A stretch of DNA of 16,428 bases from an uncultured Bacteroidota bacterium (GTDB lineage: Bacteria; Bacteroidota; Bacteroidia; UKL13-3): the NCBI GenBank assembly GCA_903898215.1, contig CAIUEQ010000256.1, positions 1-16,428 of the forward strand. Reading direction: 5' to 3'. Each line of letters starts with the position of its first letter. Positions within the stretch are counted from its first letter, which is position 1. Of this stretch, positions 8,513 through 15,709 are shown in pieces. The translations under genes and the position numbers were made by a program. The notes beneath the pieces were generated by a model. The model worked only from the letters and a program-made list of their open reading frames with translations, was not told the DNA's origin and did not search any database.

Positions 8513-8543
8513 TTTGGTATAATCTATGGTCGCGCTATATTTG
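8513..8543 (+). promoter_or_regulatory. Bacteroidota-type promoter ahead of DUF5683-dapB
   Basis: TTTG at 8513-8516 is followed, after exactly 19 bases, by TATATTTG at 8536-8543, a full match to the TTTG / TAnnTTTG consensus. Transcription would start near 8549-8551, leaving a leader of about 30 bases before the TTG start at 8582. The -33 element sits in an imperfect palindrome at 8506-8520 (ATATCAA-T-TTGGTAT, one mismatched pair), which could be an operator. Confidence 0.7.
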
Positions 8544-8581
8544 CAACAGTTACTTACATAAAATTGTATTGACTATGATTC

Positions 8582-9154
8582 TTGCTTAAATATCTTTTTA
8601 TCATATTATTTTCTTTTTGTTTTGTAGGAATGCAAGCGCAAACTTCAACTGACCAAACAGCTGATGTTAAGCCCTCAGTTAATCCGACAAAATCAAACGT
8701 GAAAAAACATTCTCCCAAAAAAGCGACACTGCTTTCACTTTTTATTCCCGGAGCTGGGCAGGTTTATAATAAAAAGAATTGGTGGTGGAAAGTTCCTGTT
8801 ATTTATGGAATTGGAGGAACACTTTTGTATAGTGGAATTTTTTATCAGAACGAATACGATAATTTTCGCCTGGCATATAAAGAGCGAATAGAGACATTAA
8901 CCAACAAAGATCAAATTTACAATCGTTATCAAACACCTACACTTCAAGTTATCAGAGACAGCTATCGTGATTCGCGAGATCAAAGTTATATGTGGTTAGT
9001 AGTTGTTTATGCGCTTCAGGTTTTGGATGCAACAGTGGAGGCACATTTTGTTGATTTTAATATGAATGAAAATGTATCTTTGAAAATACAACCACAAATT
9101 TATATGGTGGGTTTAAATTATACCGGAGGATTGCAAGTAACTTTTAAATTTTAA
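8582..9154 (+). CDS. DUF5683-domain membrane protein, TTG start
   Basis: A 190-residue protein with a signal peptide (residues 1-20 ending M-Q-A-Q), a basic Lys/Ser-rich linker, and the DUF5683 core: K-A-T-L-L-S-L-F-I-P-G-A-G-Q-V-Y-N-K-K-N-W-W-W-K at about 47-70. A hydrophobic segment follows at 71-88, and another at 137-151. It ends in V-T-F-K-F. The family is widespread in Bacteroidota and has no assigned function that I know of. TTG at 8582 is the only start that keeps the signal peptide: an in-frame TGA lies just upstream at 8576-8578, the ATG at 8575 is out of frame, and the next in-frame ATG (8630) would delete the signal. It is followed after 5 bases by dapB. Confidence 0.85.
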   Translation: MLKYLFIILFSFCFVGMQAQTSTDQTADVKPSVNPTKSNVKKHSPKKATLLSLFIPGAGQVYNKKNWWWKVPVIYGIGGTLLYSGIFYQNEYDNFRLAYKERIETLTNKDQIYNRYQTPTLQVIRDSYRDSRDQSYMWLVVVYALQVLDATVEAHFVDFNMNENVSLKIQPQIYMVGLNYTGGLQVTFKF

Positions 9155-9159
9155 AAATC

Positions 9160-9903
9160 TTGAAAATTGCATTATTAGGATACGGAAAAATGGGCAAAGC
9201 AATCGAAAAAATTGCCATTGCCAAAGGTCACGAAATTGTATACAAAGTTAATCTTGAAAACGCCTACGATTTTATGTCGGTGAGTTTGCATAATGTAGAT
9301 GTGGCAATTGATTTTAGCATGCCCTCGGCAGCTGTCGAAAATATTTTAAAATGTTTTGAAGCAAAAGTTCCAATTATTGTTGGAACAACGGGTTGGTATG
9401 ATCAATTTGACCTTATTCAAGAGAAATGCTTAAAAGAAGGTCAATCGATGGTATACTCCAGTAATTTTAGCATAGGAGTAAATATATTTTATAAGCTGAA
9501 TAAGATTCTTGCAAAAATGATGTCTAATCAGGAAGATTATGATGTGAAGATTGAAGAGGTTCATCATACCGAGAAAAAAGATTTTCCCAGTGGAACAGCT
9601 ATTACACTTGCCAAGCAAATAATTTCGGAAGTGAATCAGAAAACTGAATACAAAGGGCGATTAATTTTTAACGAAAACTTACCGGCTCAAAGTGTTAAAG
9701 ATCATGAGATTCTTATCGAGTCAATCAGGGTTGGTGACGTTACCGGAGACCACAAAGTGATTTACGAATCGATAATCGATGAAATTCAAATTACTCACAA
9801 AGCAAAATCAAGATATGGGTTTGCTAAAGGCGCAATACTTGCTGCAGAGTGGATCCAAGATAAAAAAGGTTTATATACCATGGAGGATATTTTGAATCTA
9901 TAA
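9160..9903 (+). CDS. dapB: 4-hydroxy-tetrahydrodipicolinate reductase, TTG start
   Basis: A 247-residue cytoplasmic enzyme of the diaminopimelate/lysine pathway, reducing hydroxy-tetrahydrodipicolinate with NAD(P)H. The N-terminal Rossmann loop is G-Y-G-K-M-G at 7-12, G-T-T-G lies at 75-78, and the catalytic block V-H-H-T-E-K-K-D-F-P-S-G-T-A at 134-147 contains the expected His135, His136 and Lys139. Length is normal for the shorter Bacteroidota form. The start must be TTG at 9160: the next methionine is Met11, inside the nucleotide-binding loop, and an in-frame stop lies at 9145-9147. Five bases separate it from the DUF5683 stop, so the two are co-transcribed. The DUF5683-dapB-lepB order is one I recall from many Bacteroidota genomes, which supports the assignments. 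Confidence 0.96.
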   Translation: MKIALLGYGKMGKAIEKIAIAKGHEIVYKVNLENAYDFMSVSLHNVDVAIDFSMPSAAVENILKCFEAKVPIIVGTTGWYDQFDLIQEKCLKEGQSMVYSSNFSIGVNIFYKLNKILAKMMSNQEDYDVKIEEVHHTEKKDFPSGTAITLAKQIISEVNQKTEYKGRLIFNENLPAQSVKDHEILIESIRVGDVTGDHKVIYESIIDEIQITHKAKSRYGFAKGAILAAEWIQDKKGLYTMEDILNL

Positions 9904-10018
9904 GTTTGATGAGCTGTACTGTCCGTTTGTTATTTTCAATTATTTTAAATCTATCCAATCCCACACTATCATAATATTGATTCTACAACTTCGTTAAGTT
10001 GGTTATTCATAAAAAAAC

Positions 10019-11296
10019 ATGACACAAGAAAAAAATAAATTCACAAATCCCATTCAAAATTTTTTATCAATTCTTACAAGTCGCGAGCGATTTAATTTTT
10101 GGTTGCTAAGTGGAATCAACACTTTCTTTTTCCTTCTGATGATTACAATTGGTGGAGCACATTTCACAACTTGTCTTGCTTTTTATACTGTAGTTGAAGT
10201 AACAATTATTGGATACTATATTTTTGTAAACCGATATCCACGTAAAACAAAATTTCGTGAATGGATTGATGCCATTGCTTTTGCAGTAGTAGCTGCCACA
10301 TTAATACGAACTTTTTTTATTGAAGCTTACACTATTCCAACATCTTCAATGGAAAAAACATTGCTTGTTGGCGATTTTCTTTTTGTGAGCAAAGTAAATT
10401 ATGGCGCGCGCACACCCATGACACCTATTTCTTTTCCTTTTGCACATAATACACTTCCTGTAGTTGGCAATAAATCTTATCTCGAATGGTTTGAAATGCC
10501 ATTCTTTAGATTACCGGGATTTCAAAAAATTAAGAATAATGATATTGTAGTTTTTAACTATCCATTTGAAAGTGGACGGCCGGTAGATAAAAAAGAAAAT
10601 TATATTAAAAGATGTCTGGCTATTGCTGGAGATAGTATTTCAGTTGTAAATCAGCAAGTTTTTATTAACGGAGTTCAGGCTGAAAATCCACCTAGAATGG
10701 AGTATAAGTATCACGTTAAAACTGATGGCACAGGATTTAATCAAAAGCTTGTTCGTAAACTGGATATTACCGAAGGTGGAGCATTATCAGAAAACGGAGA
10801 TTTCGAATTGATCCTTACAAAAGATTCGAAAGCGGCAATTCGCAAAGAAAGTAATGTGATTTCTATAGATTCAACTATTCAGGCAAAAGGATTTTATGCT
10901 GAATATATTTTTCCGCATCACGAAGCGATAGCATGGAACGTTGATAATTTTGGACCACTATATGTACCAAAAGCAGGTGCCGAAGTTAAACTCGACTCAA
11001 ACACTTTTTATCTCTATGAACAAAATATTAAAGTGTATGAAAACAATCCATCTTTTGAAATGAAAAACGGAAAATTTTATATTGAAGGGAAAGAGGTTGT
11101 GTCGTATAAATTTAAGTTCAATTATTATTTTATGATGGGAGATAACCGTCATAATTCAGCAGATTCACGCTTTTGGGGGTTTGTTCCCGAAGATCATATT
11201 GTTGGAAAAGCTCTCTTTATTTGGATGAGTTGGGATACTAACGGAAGTGGTTTGAGTAAAGTAAGATGGGATAGATTATTTCATGGCATTAACTAA
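10019..11296 (+). CDS. lepB: Signal peptidase I, extended form
   Basis: A 425-residue inner-membrane serine protease that removes signal peptides from exported proteins. Hydrophobic segments lie at about 27-46, 50-70 and 84-101. Box B is I-P-T-S-S-M-E-K-T-L with nucleophile Ser110. The catalytic lysine is Lys197 in N-Y-I-K-R-C-L-A-I-A-G-D. Box E is G-D-N-R-H-N-S-A-D-S-R-F-W-G-F-V-P near the C-terminus. The protein is about 100 residues longer than E. coli LepB (324). The extra length is mainly between box D and box E (about residues 215-370), an enlarged periplasmic domain that is common in Bacteroidota homologues as I recall them. It lies 115 bases after dapB on the same strand and ends convergent with the ECF sigma gene. 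Confidence 0.95.
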   Translation: MTQEKNKFTNPIQNFLSILTSRERFNFWLLSGINTFFFLLMITIGGAHFTTCLAFYTVVEVTIIGYYIFVNRYPRKTKFREWIDAIAFAVVAATLIRTFFIEAYTIPTSSMEKTLLVGDFLFVSKVNYGARTPMTPISFPFAHNTLPVVGNKSYLEWFEMPFFRLPGFQKIKNNDIVVFNYPFESGRPVDKKENYIKRCLAIAGDSISVVNQQVFINGVQAENPPRMEYKYHVKTDGTGFNQKLVRKLDITEGGALSENGDFELILTKDSKAAIRKESNVISIDSTIQAKGFYAEYIFPHHEAIAWNVDNFGPLYVPKAGAEVKLDSNTFYLYEQNIKVYENNPSFEMKNGKFYIEGKEVVSYKFKFNYYFMMGDNRHNSADSRFWGFVPEDHIVGKALFIWMSWDTNGSGLSKVRWDRLFHGIN

Positions 11297-11322
11297 AGCA
11301 CAAAAATAATTTCTACAATTTA

Positions 11323-11338
11323 CTTAAAATGGTTTAAG
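11323..11338. terminator. Weak AT-rich hairpin between convergent lepB and sigma genes
   Basis: CTTAAA and TTTAAG form a perfect 6-bp stem around a 4-base loop (ATGG). It overlaps the stop codon of the sigma gene and sits 27 bases after the lepB stop. The stem has a single G-C pair and no clear U-tract, so termination here is only a possibility. Confidence 0.2.
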
Positions 11339-11864
11339 CAACATTTTCCAACCCGTATATTTTGCCGTAGTTGTTTAGCTGTTCACGTAATTCTCTTTTA
11401 GCTACAAATATTCTGGTTTTGACAGTACCGATAGGGATATGTAGTATTTCGGCTATTTCATGATATTTAAATCCGCTAAAATTCATTGTAAAAGGCTTTT
11501 TTAAATTTAACGGAAGTTTATCAATTGCTTCTTCAATATCTTTTAAAATAAATTTTATTTCACCTTGGTTTTTTACCGATAAAGCTTCCGAATCAAGATA
11601 ATAATCGTTGTCTGTTTGGTCGATAAAAGTATTGCGTTTCACCATTCTTCGGTAATTGTTGATGAAGGTGTTTTTCATGATGGTATATAACCAACCTTTT
11701 AAATTTGTTCCGTCTGTAAATTTATCCTGATAGGTGAACGCTTTTAACAAAGTATCTTGAACCAGATCGTTCGTGTCTTCAACATTTCTAGTAAGTTGAT
11801 AGGCATAATGTCTTAATGAGAGGCCTTCTTTTTGAACTTTATTTTTAAATTCGATTGCTGTCAT
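11334..11864 (-). CDS. ECF-type RNA polymerase sigma factor
   Basis: A 176-residue sigma-70 family protein with only regions 2 and 4. Region 2 spans about 15-80, with D-L-V-Q-D-T-L-L-K-A-F near 33-43 and N-L-K-G-W-L-Y-T-I-M-K-N-T-F-I-N-N-Y-R-R at 54-73. Region 4 covers about 105-165, with the helix-turn-helix Y-H-E-I-A-E-I-L-H-I-P-I-G-T-V-K-T-R. No anti-sigma gene is adjacent: the downstream neighbour is convergent lepB. The N-terminal pattern resembles the conserved Bacteroidota ECF group to which, from memory, P. gingivalis SigP (partner of PorX in controlling T9SS genes) belongs, but I cannot verify membership. Its own promoter candidate lies just upstream. Family certain; regulon unknown. 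Confidence 0.93.
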   Translation of the reverse strand: MTAIEFKNKVQKEGLSLRHYAYQLTRNVEDTNDLVQDTLLKAFTYQDKFTDGTNLKGWLYTIMKNTFINNYRRMVKRNTFIDQTDNDYYLDSEALSVKNQGEIKFILKDIEEAIDKLPLNLKKPFTMNFSGFKYHEIAEILHIPIGTVKTRIFVAKRELREQLNNYGKIYGLENVA

Positions 11865-11893
11865 CTGTTTATGAAATATTTTAAAAAGTTAAA

Positions 11894-11925
11894 CAAATTT
11901 AAAACAATCTAAATTACAAAAGCAA
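11894..11925 (-). promoter_or_regulatory. Candidate promoter of the ECF sigma gene
   Basis: On the minus strand, TTG (11925-11923) is followed after 21 bases by TAAATTTG (11901-11894), a full -7 match. The spacing lies within the 17-23 bp reported for Bacteroidota. The predicted start site would lie near 11887-11888, giving a leader of roughly 25 bases to the ATG at 11864. An alternative TTTG at 11920-11917 is only 15 bases away and fits less well. Confidence 0.5.
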
Positions 11926-12039
11926 GTAATTCTCCAGTTTTTTAATTAAGAAAATATTATTTGACTCAATTTATTACTAATCAGTAGAATATGTTTTTGC
12001 TTTAATGGAAGAGATAATTATTTTTTGATATCTCAAAAC

Positions 12040-12084
12040 GGTTAAATGTAGTTTGAATAAAATTTTTGATAAAAACATTTAACC
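12040..12084. repeat. Perfect 10-bp inverted repeat (GGTTAAATGT / ACATTTAACC)
   Basis: The left arm is at 12040-12049 and the right arm at 12075-12084, with a 25-base AT-rich spacer. Pairing does not extend beyond the 10 bp on either side. It lies 88 bases upstream of the PTPS start and about 175 bases upstream of the sigma start. It could be a bound operator, a hairpin in a leader transcript, or a chance match in AT-rich DNA. Confidence 0.5.
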
Positions 12085-12171
12085 AAAATGGGTGTTATCT
12101 TCAACATTAACTTAAAAGAAAAGTATTTCTTAGCATTATTGATGATAACTTTGTTGAGCAATTTATAATTG

Positions 12172-12582
12172 ATGGAAGTTTCTGTATCGAGGAAAAGTAA
12201 TTTTAACTCAGCGCATCGTTTGCATGTTGCACAATGGAGTGATGAGAAAAACAAAAATGTTTTTGGCATTTGTAATAATGAAAATTATCACGGACATAAT
12301 TATGTCGTGATTGCCACAGTAACAGGTGAAGTGGATGATGTGACAGGTTTTGTAATTGACACGAAAATATTGAAAAAGATTTTAATGGAAGAAGTTGAAA
12401 CTCGCTTTGACCATAAAAATTTGAATCTAGATACTGATGAATTTAAAGTACTAAATCCAACAGCCGAAAATATTGCAGTTGTAATTTGGAAATTAATCAG
12501 GAAAAGAATTGAAAATAATTTAAAATTGAAAATAATATTATATGAAACAGAAAGAAACTTTGTTGAATATGAAGGAAAATAA
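12172..12582 (+). CDS. 6-pyruvoyl-tetrahydropterin synthase-type enzyme (COG0720, PTPS-II-like)
   Basis: A 136-residue T-fold enzyme acting on 7,8-dihydroneopterin triphosphate. Zinc ligands are His15 (F-N-S-A-H), His40 and His42 (H-G-H-N-Y). The catalytic Cys34 lies in F-G-I-C-N-N-E-N-Y-H-G-H, five residues before the first His; D-H-K-N-L-N lies at 80-85 and the pterin-anchoring Glu125 in L-Y-E-T-E-R. Automatic annotation would probably call it QueD (6-carboxy-tetrahydropterin synthase), but QueD has C-x3-HGH. The C-x5-HGH spacing and the C-N-N-x-N stretch resemble mammalian PTPS of tetrahydrobiopterin synthesis. ATG 12172 is preferred over the adjacent TTG 12169. It overlaps folE, whose product makes its substrate. 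Family is certain; the BH4-type over the queuosine role is a motif-based inference. Confidence 0.9.
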   Translation: MEVSVSRKSNFNSAHRLHVAQWSDEKNKNVFGICNNENYHGHNYVVIATVTGEVDDVTGFVIDTKILKKILMEEVETRFDHKNLNLDTDEFKVLNPTAENIAVVIWKLIRKRIENNLKLKIILYETERNFVEYEGK

Positions 12583-13225
12583 AGAAATATTAGAGGCCTC
12601 CAATCACATTTTTAACGGCAGTATTGAAAACCCTGTTCGAGATGATGCTTTCGAATTAGATGACGAACTAAAAATTGAATTAATTGAAAAGCATTTTAAG
12701 GAGATCATGCAAATTTTAGGATTAGATTTAAGTGATGACAGCTTAAAAGGGACTCCTCATCGTGTTGCGAAAATGTATGTGAAAGAAGTTTTTAAAGGAT
12801 TGAATCCTGCTAATAAACCTTTGGCAAAATTGTTCGAAAATAAATATCAATACAAACAAATGTTGGTAGAAAAGAACATTTCATTTTACAGTAATTGCGA
12901 GCATCATTTTGTTCCAATTATTGGAAGAGCTCATTTAGGGTACATATCAAACGGTAAAGTAGTTGGTTTGTCGAAACTAAATAGAATTGTAAGATATTTT
13001 GCAGCACGTCCTCAAGTACAGGAAAGAATGACGGTTCAAATAGCAAACGAGCTAAAAGAAATTTTGCAAACTGAAGATATTGCTGTGTTGATTGAAGCAG
13101 ACCATTTATGTGTTGCCTCAAGAGGAATTCAAGATATTACAAGTAAAACCGTAACAAGCGAATATTCAGGAAAATTTTTAGATACTAAAATACGCGAAGA
13201 GTTTTTTAGATACATTGGAATCTAA
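12569..13225 (+). CDS. folE: GTP cyclohydrolase I
   Basis: A 218-residue T-fold enzyme converting GTP to 7,8-dihydroneopterin triphosphate plus formate, the entry to folate, biopterin and queuosine pathways. The zinc site is complete: Cys110 and His113 in S-N-C-E-H-H-F-V-P, and Cys181 in A-D-H-L-C-V-A-S-R-G. These coincide with E. coli numbering when translation begins at ATG 12569. G-T-P-H-R-V-A-K-M-Y at 61-70 and S-K-L-N-R-I-V-R-Y-F are further family marks. An in-frame ATG at 12542 would add nine residues. With either start the gene overlaps the end of the PTPS gene (14 or 41 bases) in another frame, implying translational coupling. It is of the zinc-dependent FolE1 type, not FolE2. Confidence 0.96.
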   Translation: MKENKEILEASNHIFNGSIENPVRDDAFELDDELKIELIEKHFKEIMQILGLDLSDDSLKGTPHRVAKMYVKEVFKGLNPANKPLAKLFENKYQYKQMLVEKNISFYSNCEHHFVPIIGRAHLGYISNGKVVGLSKLNRIVRYFAARPQVQERMTVQIANELKEILQTEDIAVLIEADHLCVASRGIQDITSKTVTSEYSGKFLDTKIREEFFRYIGI

Positions 13226-13335
13226 TACAATTTATTTAAGTAAGAACGTGCTTTTGGGAAATCTTAAATACTATTTCAATAAGCAATTTACAATAATCAA
13301 TTGGCAAATGTAAAAGAAGTGAAGTGTTGTTGATA

Positions 13336-15660
13336 TTAATTTATGAATAGAATTTTCCCAACCCAAGTATCTGTTGCTTCCGAATTTGATGAGTAAATAA
13401 TATACACTCCGGTTGCAGCACGTTTACCTTGTAAGTTTAATCCATTCCAAGTTGCCATTCCGCCATTTGCTGCTGTTTCATAAACAAGGTTTCCTTCAAT
13501 ATCAGTTATTTTAACATTGGCATTATTAACTAAGCCTCGTATGCTTATCAACCCTTGATATTCGGGTCTTACAGGGTTAGGGTAAATAATTACATCCCCA
13601 TGTGTGTCGGAAGCTCCCGTAGCATTTCCCATATATGAAATAATTCCTTTATCAGTTGCGAAAAATACTTCTCCGGTTTTATCATTGATCCCAACATCAT
13701 AAATGATATTTGAGAGCAGAGGGCTGTTAAGTGTAGTAAAATTTTTTAGCACTGTATATCCATCAGCTGAAACAAGCCAAACACCATTTTTAGTTCCTAT
13801 CCATTTTCGGTTTGCAGCATCAACTCTTATGCAATAGATGGCTTCAATGCCTAAAAAATTAGAATAAACCAATCCTGTTTTTATTACAATTTGGTGCGAA
13901 TCATAATTAGCGCCATCCTTAAAAATATTTGAAGAATTGCTAAAGATGCATAAACCTTGATCGGTTCCTACCCACATTTCACCTTTCTGATCCTTGGTAA
14001 TACAAAAAACATTATTGCTTGGCATTGCTCCTTTTAGATTCCCTTTTTGTAACATTCTGAACATATGCTGAGCGTCACCTTTCTCATCAAAAACAATAAT
14101 TCCCCCACTTATATGTGTTGATGAAACCCATTTATAATTATTATCATCACATGTAATAAATCCTAAGAAAACGTCAGTAGCTATTCCATCAATTTGGCTT
14201 GGTATACCATAAGAGGCCCATTGCCCTGAAGCAGTTTTAACCGAAATGGGATTGTTAGTTCCAAAATTACTTACCCATAAATTTCCTTTTTTATCAAAGC
14301 AAGTTCCAGATATCATTGGAACGCCATTAAAATTTCTGATCGATCCGTTTGTGTTTGATGAATCGTAAATAGTGTATTTTAATGGAGAGGTACTTTCAAA
14401 TTCAAATAATCCTGTACCATAGGTTGACATAAAAACATGGTTATTGATTGGGTTGATTGTTACGTCTATAAAATCTCTGGCATTAATTATTTTAGGGTCG
14501 GAAGTTTGATCAAAATTATACCATGAATTATCAGTAAACTTATAAAATTTATTATTGTTATAAGTGCTTCCCCAACCACCTGTTGTGCCAAATCCTCCAA
14601 CAGATCCACCGGCAACCCAAAGGGAATTATCGGTAATGTTATATGCAAAACGTTGAGCAGTTTTTCCGTATGGTCCACTCGGAGAAATATAATCTTTTGA
14701 GCCATCAGGATGATTTAATATTAATCCGGTAAAATATCCTAATGTATACATCAAATCATTATTCCCAATGATAGCTCCTTGTAATGAATTCATGGGAAAA
14801 GTTTGAAGTGTACCTGATTCATCTTCAATAAAAATATTACTTGTTGTAACATTCAATAATTTTCCATGATTGATCACTATGCTAAATGGATTTTTAACTT
14901 GAGTAGGATAAGGGTTAACCGTCCAGCTAATACCATCATATGTTTGCAAAGTGCTGTCTAAAACTGCATATAATTTATTTTTAAATACAGCCATATTTGA
15001 ACAATTGTTGACGTATGGTGAAGTTAAAAATTTCCAAAAATTATAGTCGCCCAAATTTGGACAATTTAGAGGTGCTCGTATAATACCAATATGAGTGCTG
15101 GCATATATGTAACCATTTAAAACTTCAACATCTTTTATTTCAATCGTATTTCCACCATCGAGGCCGATGTATGAATCTACAATTAATTTTTTATTCATAT
15201 CAATCACAACAATTCCAAAACTGCAGGATAGGTAAGCTAGGTTTTCATAAAAGGAGATATTGTTAATGTTTTTTGCACCGATAATAACTTTCGAAAGGAT
15301 GTCGCTGATATTATAAATATTATTTTTTTCGATGATGTCGATGTTGGCATCTTGATAAGCAACAACTACTGCTCCGGTTGATGGACAAGTGTTAACGAGT
15401 TGAACTTCTACATCCGATAATCCGTTCACACGGGATAAAATTTCAACGCTTTTATCATTCTCATCAAAAGTAAAAACTCCGCTTTTTGAACCTACATATA
15501 TTTTATTTCCACTTTCGCATAAAGTATAATTATTCGCAAATGGCAAGTGAACTCGCCATCCTTCGTTTGGAGGTGTTTTACTTTGTGCAAAAGCAAAATT
15601 TATTTTTATCAATAAAATGATCGATAAAAAGCAGGATAAATATTTTACCTTTTGAAACAT
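13336..15660 (-). CDS. porZ: T9SS attachment-complex protein PorZ
   Basis: A 774-residue surface protein, nearly the length of P. gingivalis PorZ (776). Residues 1-26 are a signal peptide ending A-F-A-Q. The mature N-terminus, G-W-R-V-H-L-P-F and I-Y-V-G-S-K-S-G-V-F, fits PorZ, followed by two beta-propellers made of two-component-regulator-type repeats such as G-N-L-W-V-S-N-F-G and E-M-W-V-G-T-D-Q-G-L. The last ~88 residues are a type A T9SS C-terminal domain: V-I-I-Y-P-N-P-V-R-P-E-Y at its start, then I-T-D-I-E-G-N-L-V-Y-E-T, and G-V-Y-I-I-Y. In P. gingivalis PorZ joins PorU, PorV and PorQ on the outer surface and supplies anionic LPS for attachment of secreted cargo. A generic propeller cargo protein is the alternative; domain order, length and N-terminal motif favour PorZ. 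It diverges from the RND gene. Confidence 0.88.
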   Translation of the reverse strand: MFQKVKYLSCFLSIILLIKINFAFAQSKTPPNEGWRVHLPFANNYTLCESGNKIYVGSKSGVFTFDENDKSVEILSRVNGLSDVEVQLVNTCPSTGAVVVAYQDANIDIIEKNNIYNISDILSKVIIGAKNINNISFYENLAYLSCSFGIVVIDMNKKLIVDSYIGLDGGNTIEIKDVEVLNGYIYASTHIGIIRAPLNCPNLGDYNFWKFLTSPYVNNCSNMAVFKNKLYAVLDSTLQTYDGISWTVNPYPTQVKNPFSIVINHGKLLNVTTSNIFIEDESGTLQTFPMNSLQGAIIGNNDLMYTLGYFTGLILNHPDGSKDYISPSGPYGKTAQRFAYNITDNSLWVAGGSVGGFGTTGGWGSTYNNNKFYKFTDNSWYNFDQTSDPKIINARDFIDVTINPINNHVFMSTYGTGLFEFESTSPLKYTIYDSSNTNGSIRNFNGVPMISGTCFDKKGNLWVSNFGTNNPISVKTASGQWASYGIPSQIDGIATDVFLGFITCDDNNYKWVSSTHISGGIIVFDEKGDAQHMFRMLQKGNLKGAMPSNNVFCITKDQKGEMWVGTDQGLCIFSNSSNIFKDGANYDSHQIVIKTGLVYSNFLGIEAIYCIRVDAANRKWIGTKNGVWLVSADGYTVLKNFTTLNSPLLSNIIYDVGINDKTGEVFFATDKGIISYMGNATGASDTHGDVIIYPNPVRPEYQGLISIRGLVNNANVKITDIEGNLVYETAANGGMATWNGLNLQGKRAATGVYIIYSSNSEATDTWVGKILFIN

Positions 15661-15709
15661 TCTAGTTTAACGGATTTTTAAGATAATAATTATATTTTCA
15701 ATTGATACG

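Larger units (their letters stand above)
11865..12171. other. Intergenic region between sigma factor and PTPS genes
   Basis: These 307 bases carry the leaders of two divergent genes and no convincing open reading frame. They contain the candidate sigma-gene promoter (11894-11925) and the 10-bp inverted repeat at 12040-12084. I found no exact TAnnTTTG for the plus-strand PTPS gene. The composition is very AT-rich, so short motif matches deserve caution. An RNA element cannot be excluded or supported by eye. Confidence 0.6.

Noticed and set aside
12042..12269. Minus-strand frame of 75 residues containing C-A-T-C-K-R-C, resembling a thioredoxin-type cysteine motif
   Set aside because: Its N-terminal part is antisense to the conserved PTPS start (F-N-S-A-H), and the rest falls in AT-rich intergenic DNA. 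The cysteines are by-products of the opposite strand.
13226..13335. Terminator between convergent folE and porZ
   Set aside because: I looked for a stem with a T-run on either strand and found only short AT matches that do not form a convincing hairpin.
14487..14705. Minus-strand 72-residue frame inside porZ
   Set aside because: It is an out-of-frame reading of the second propeller region, which is continuous in the correct frame.
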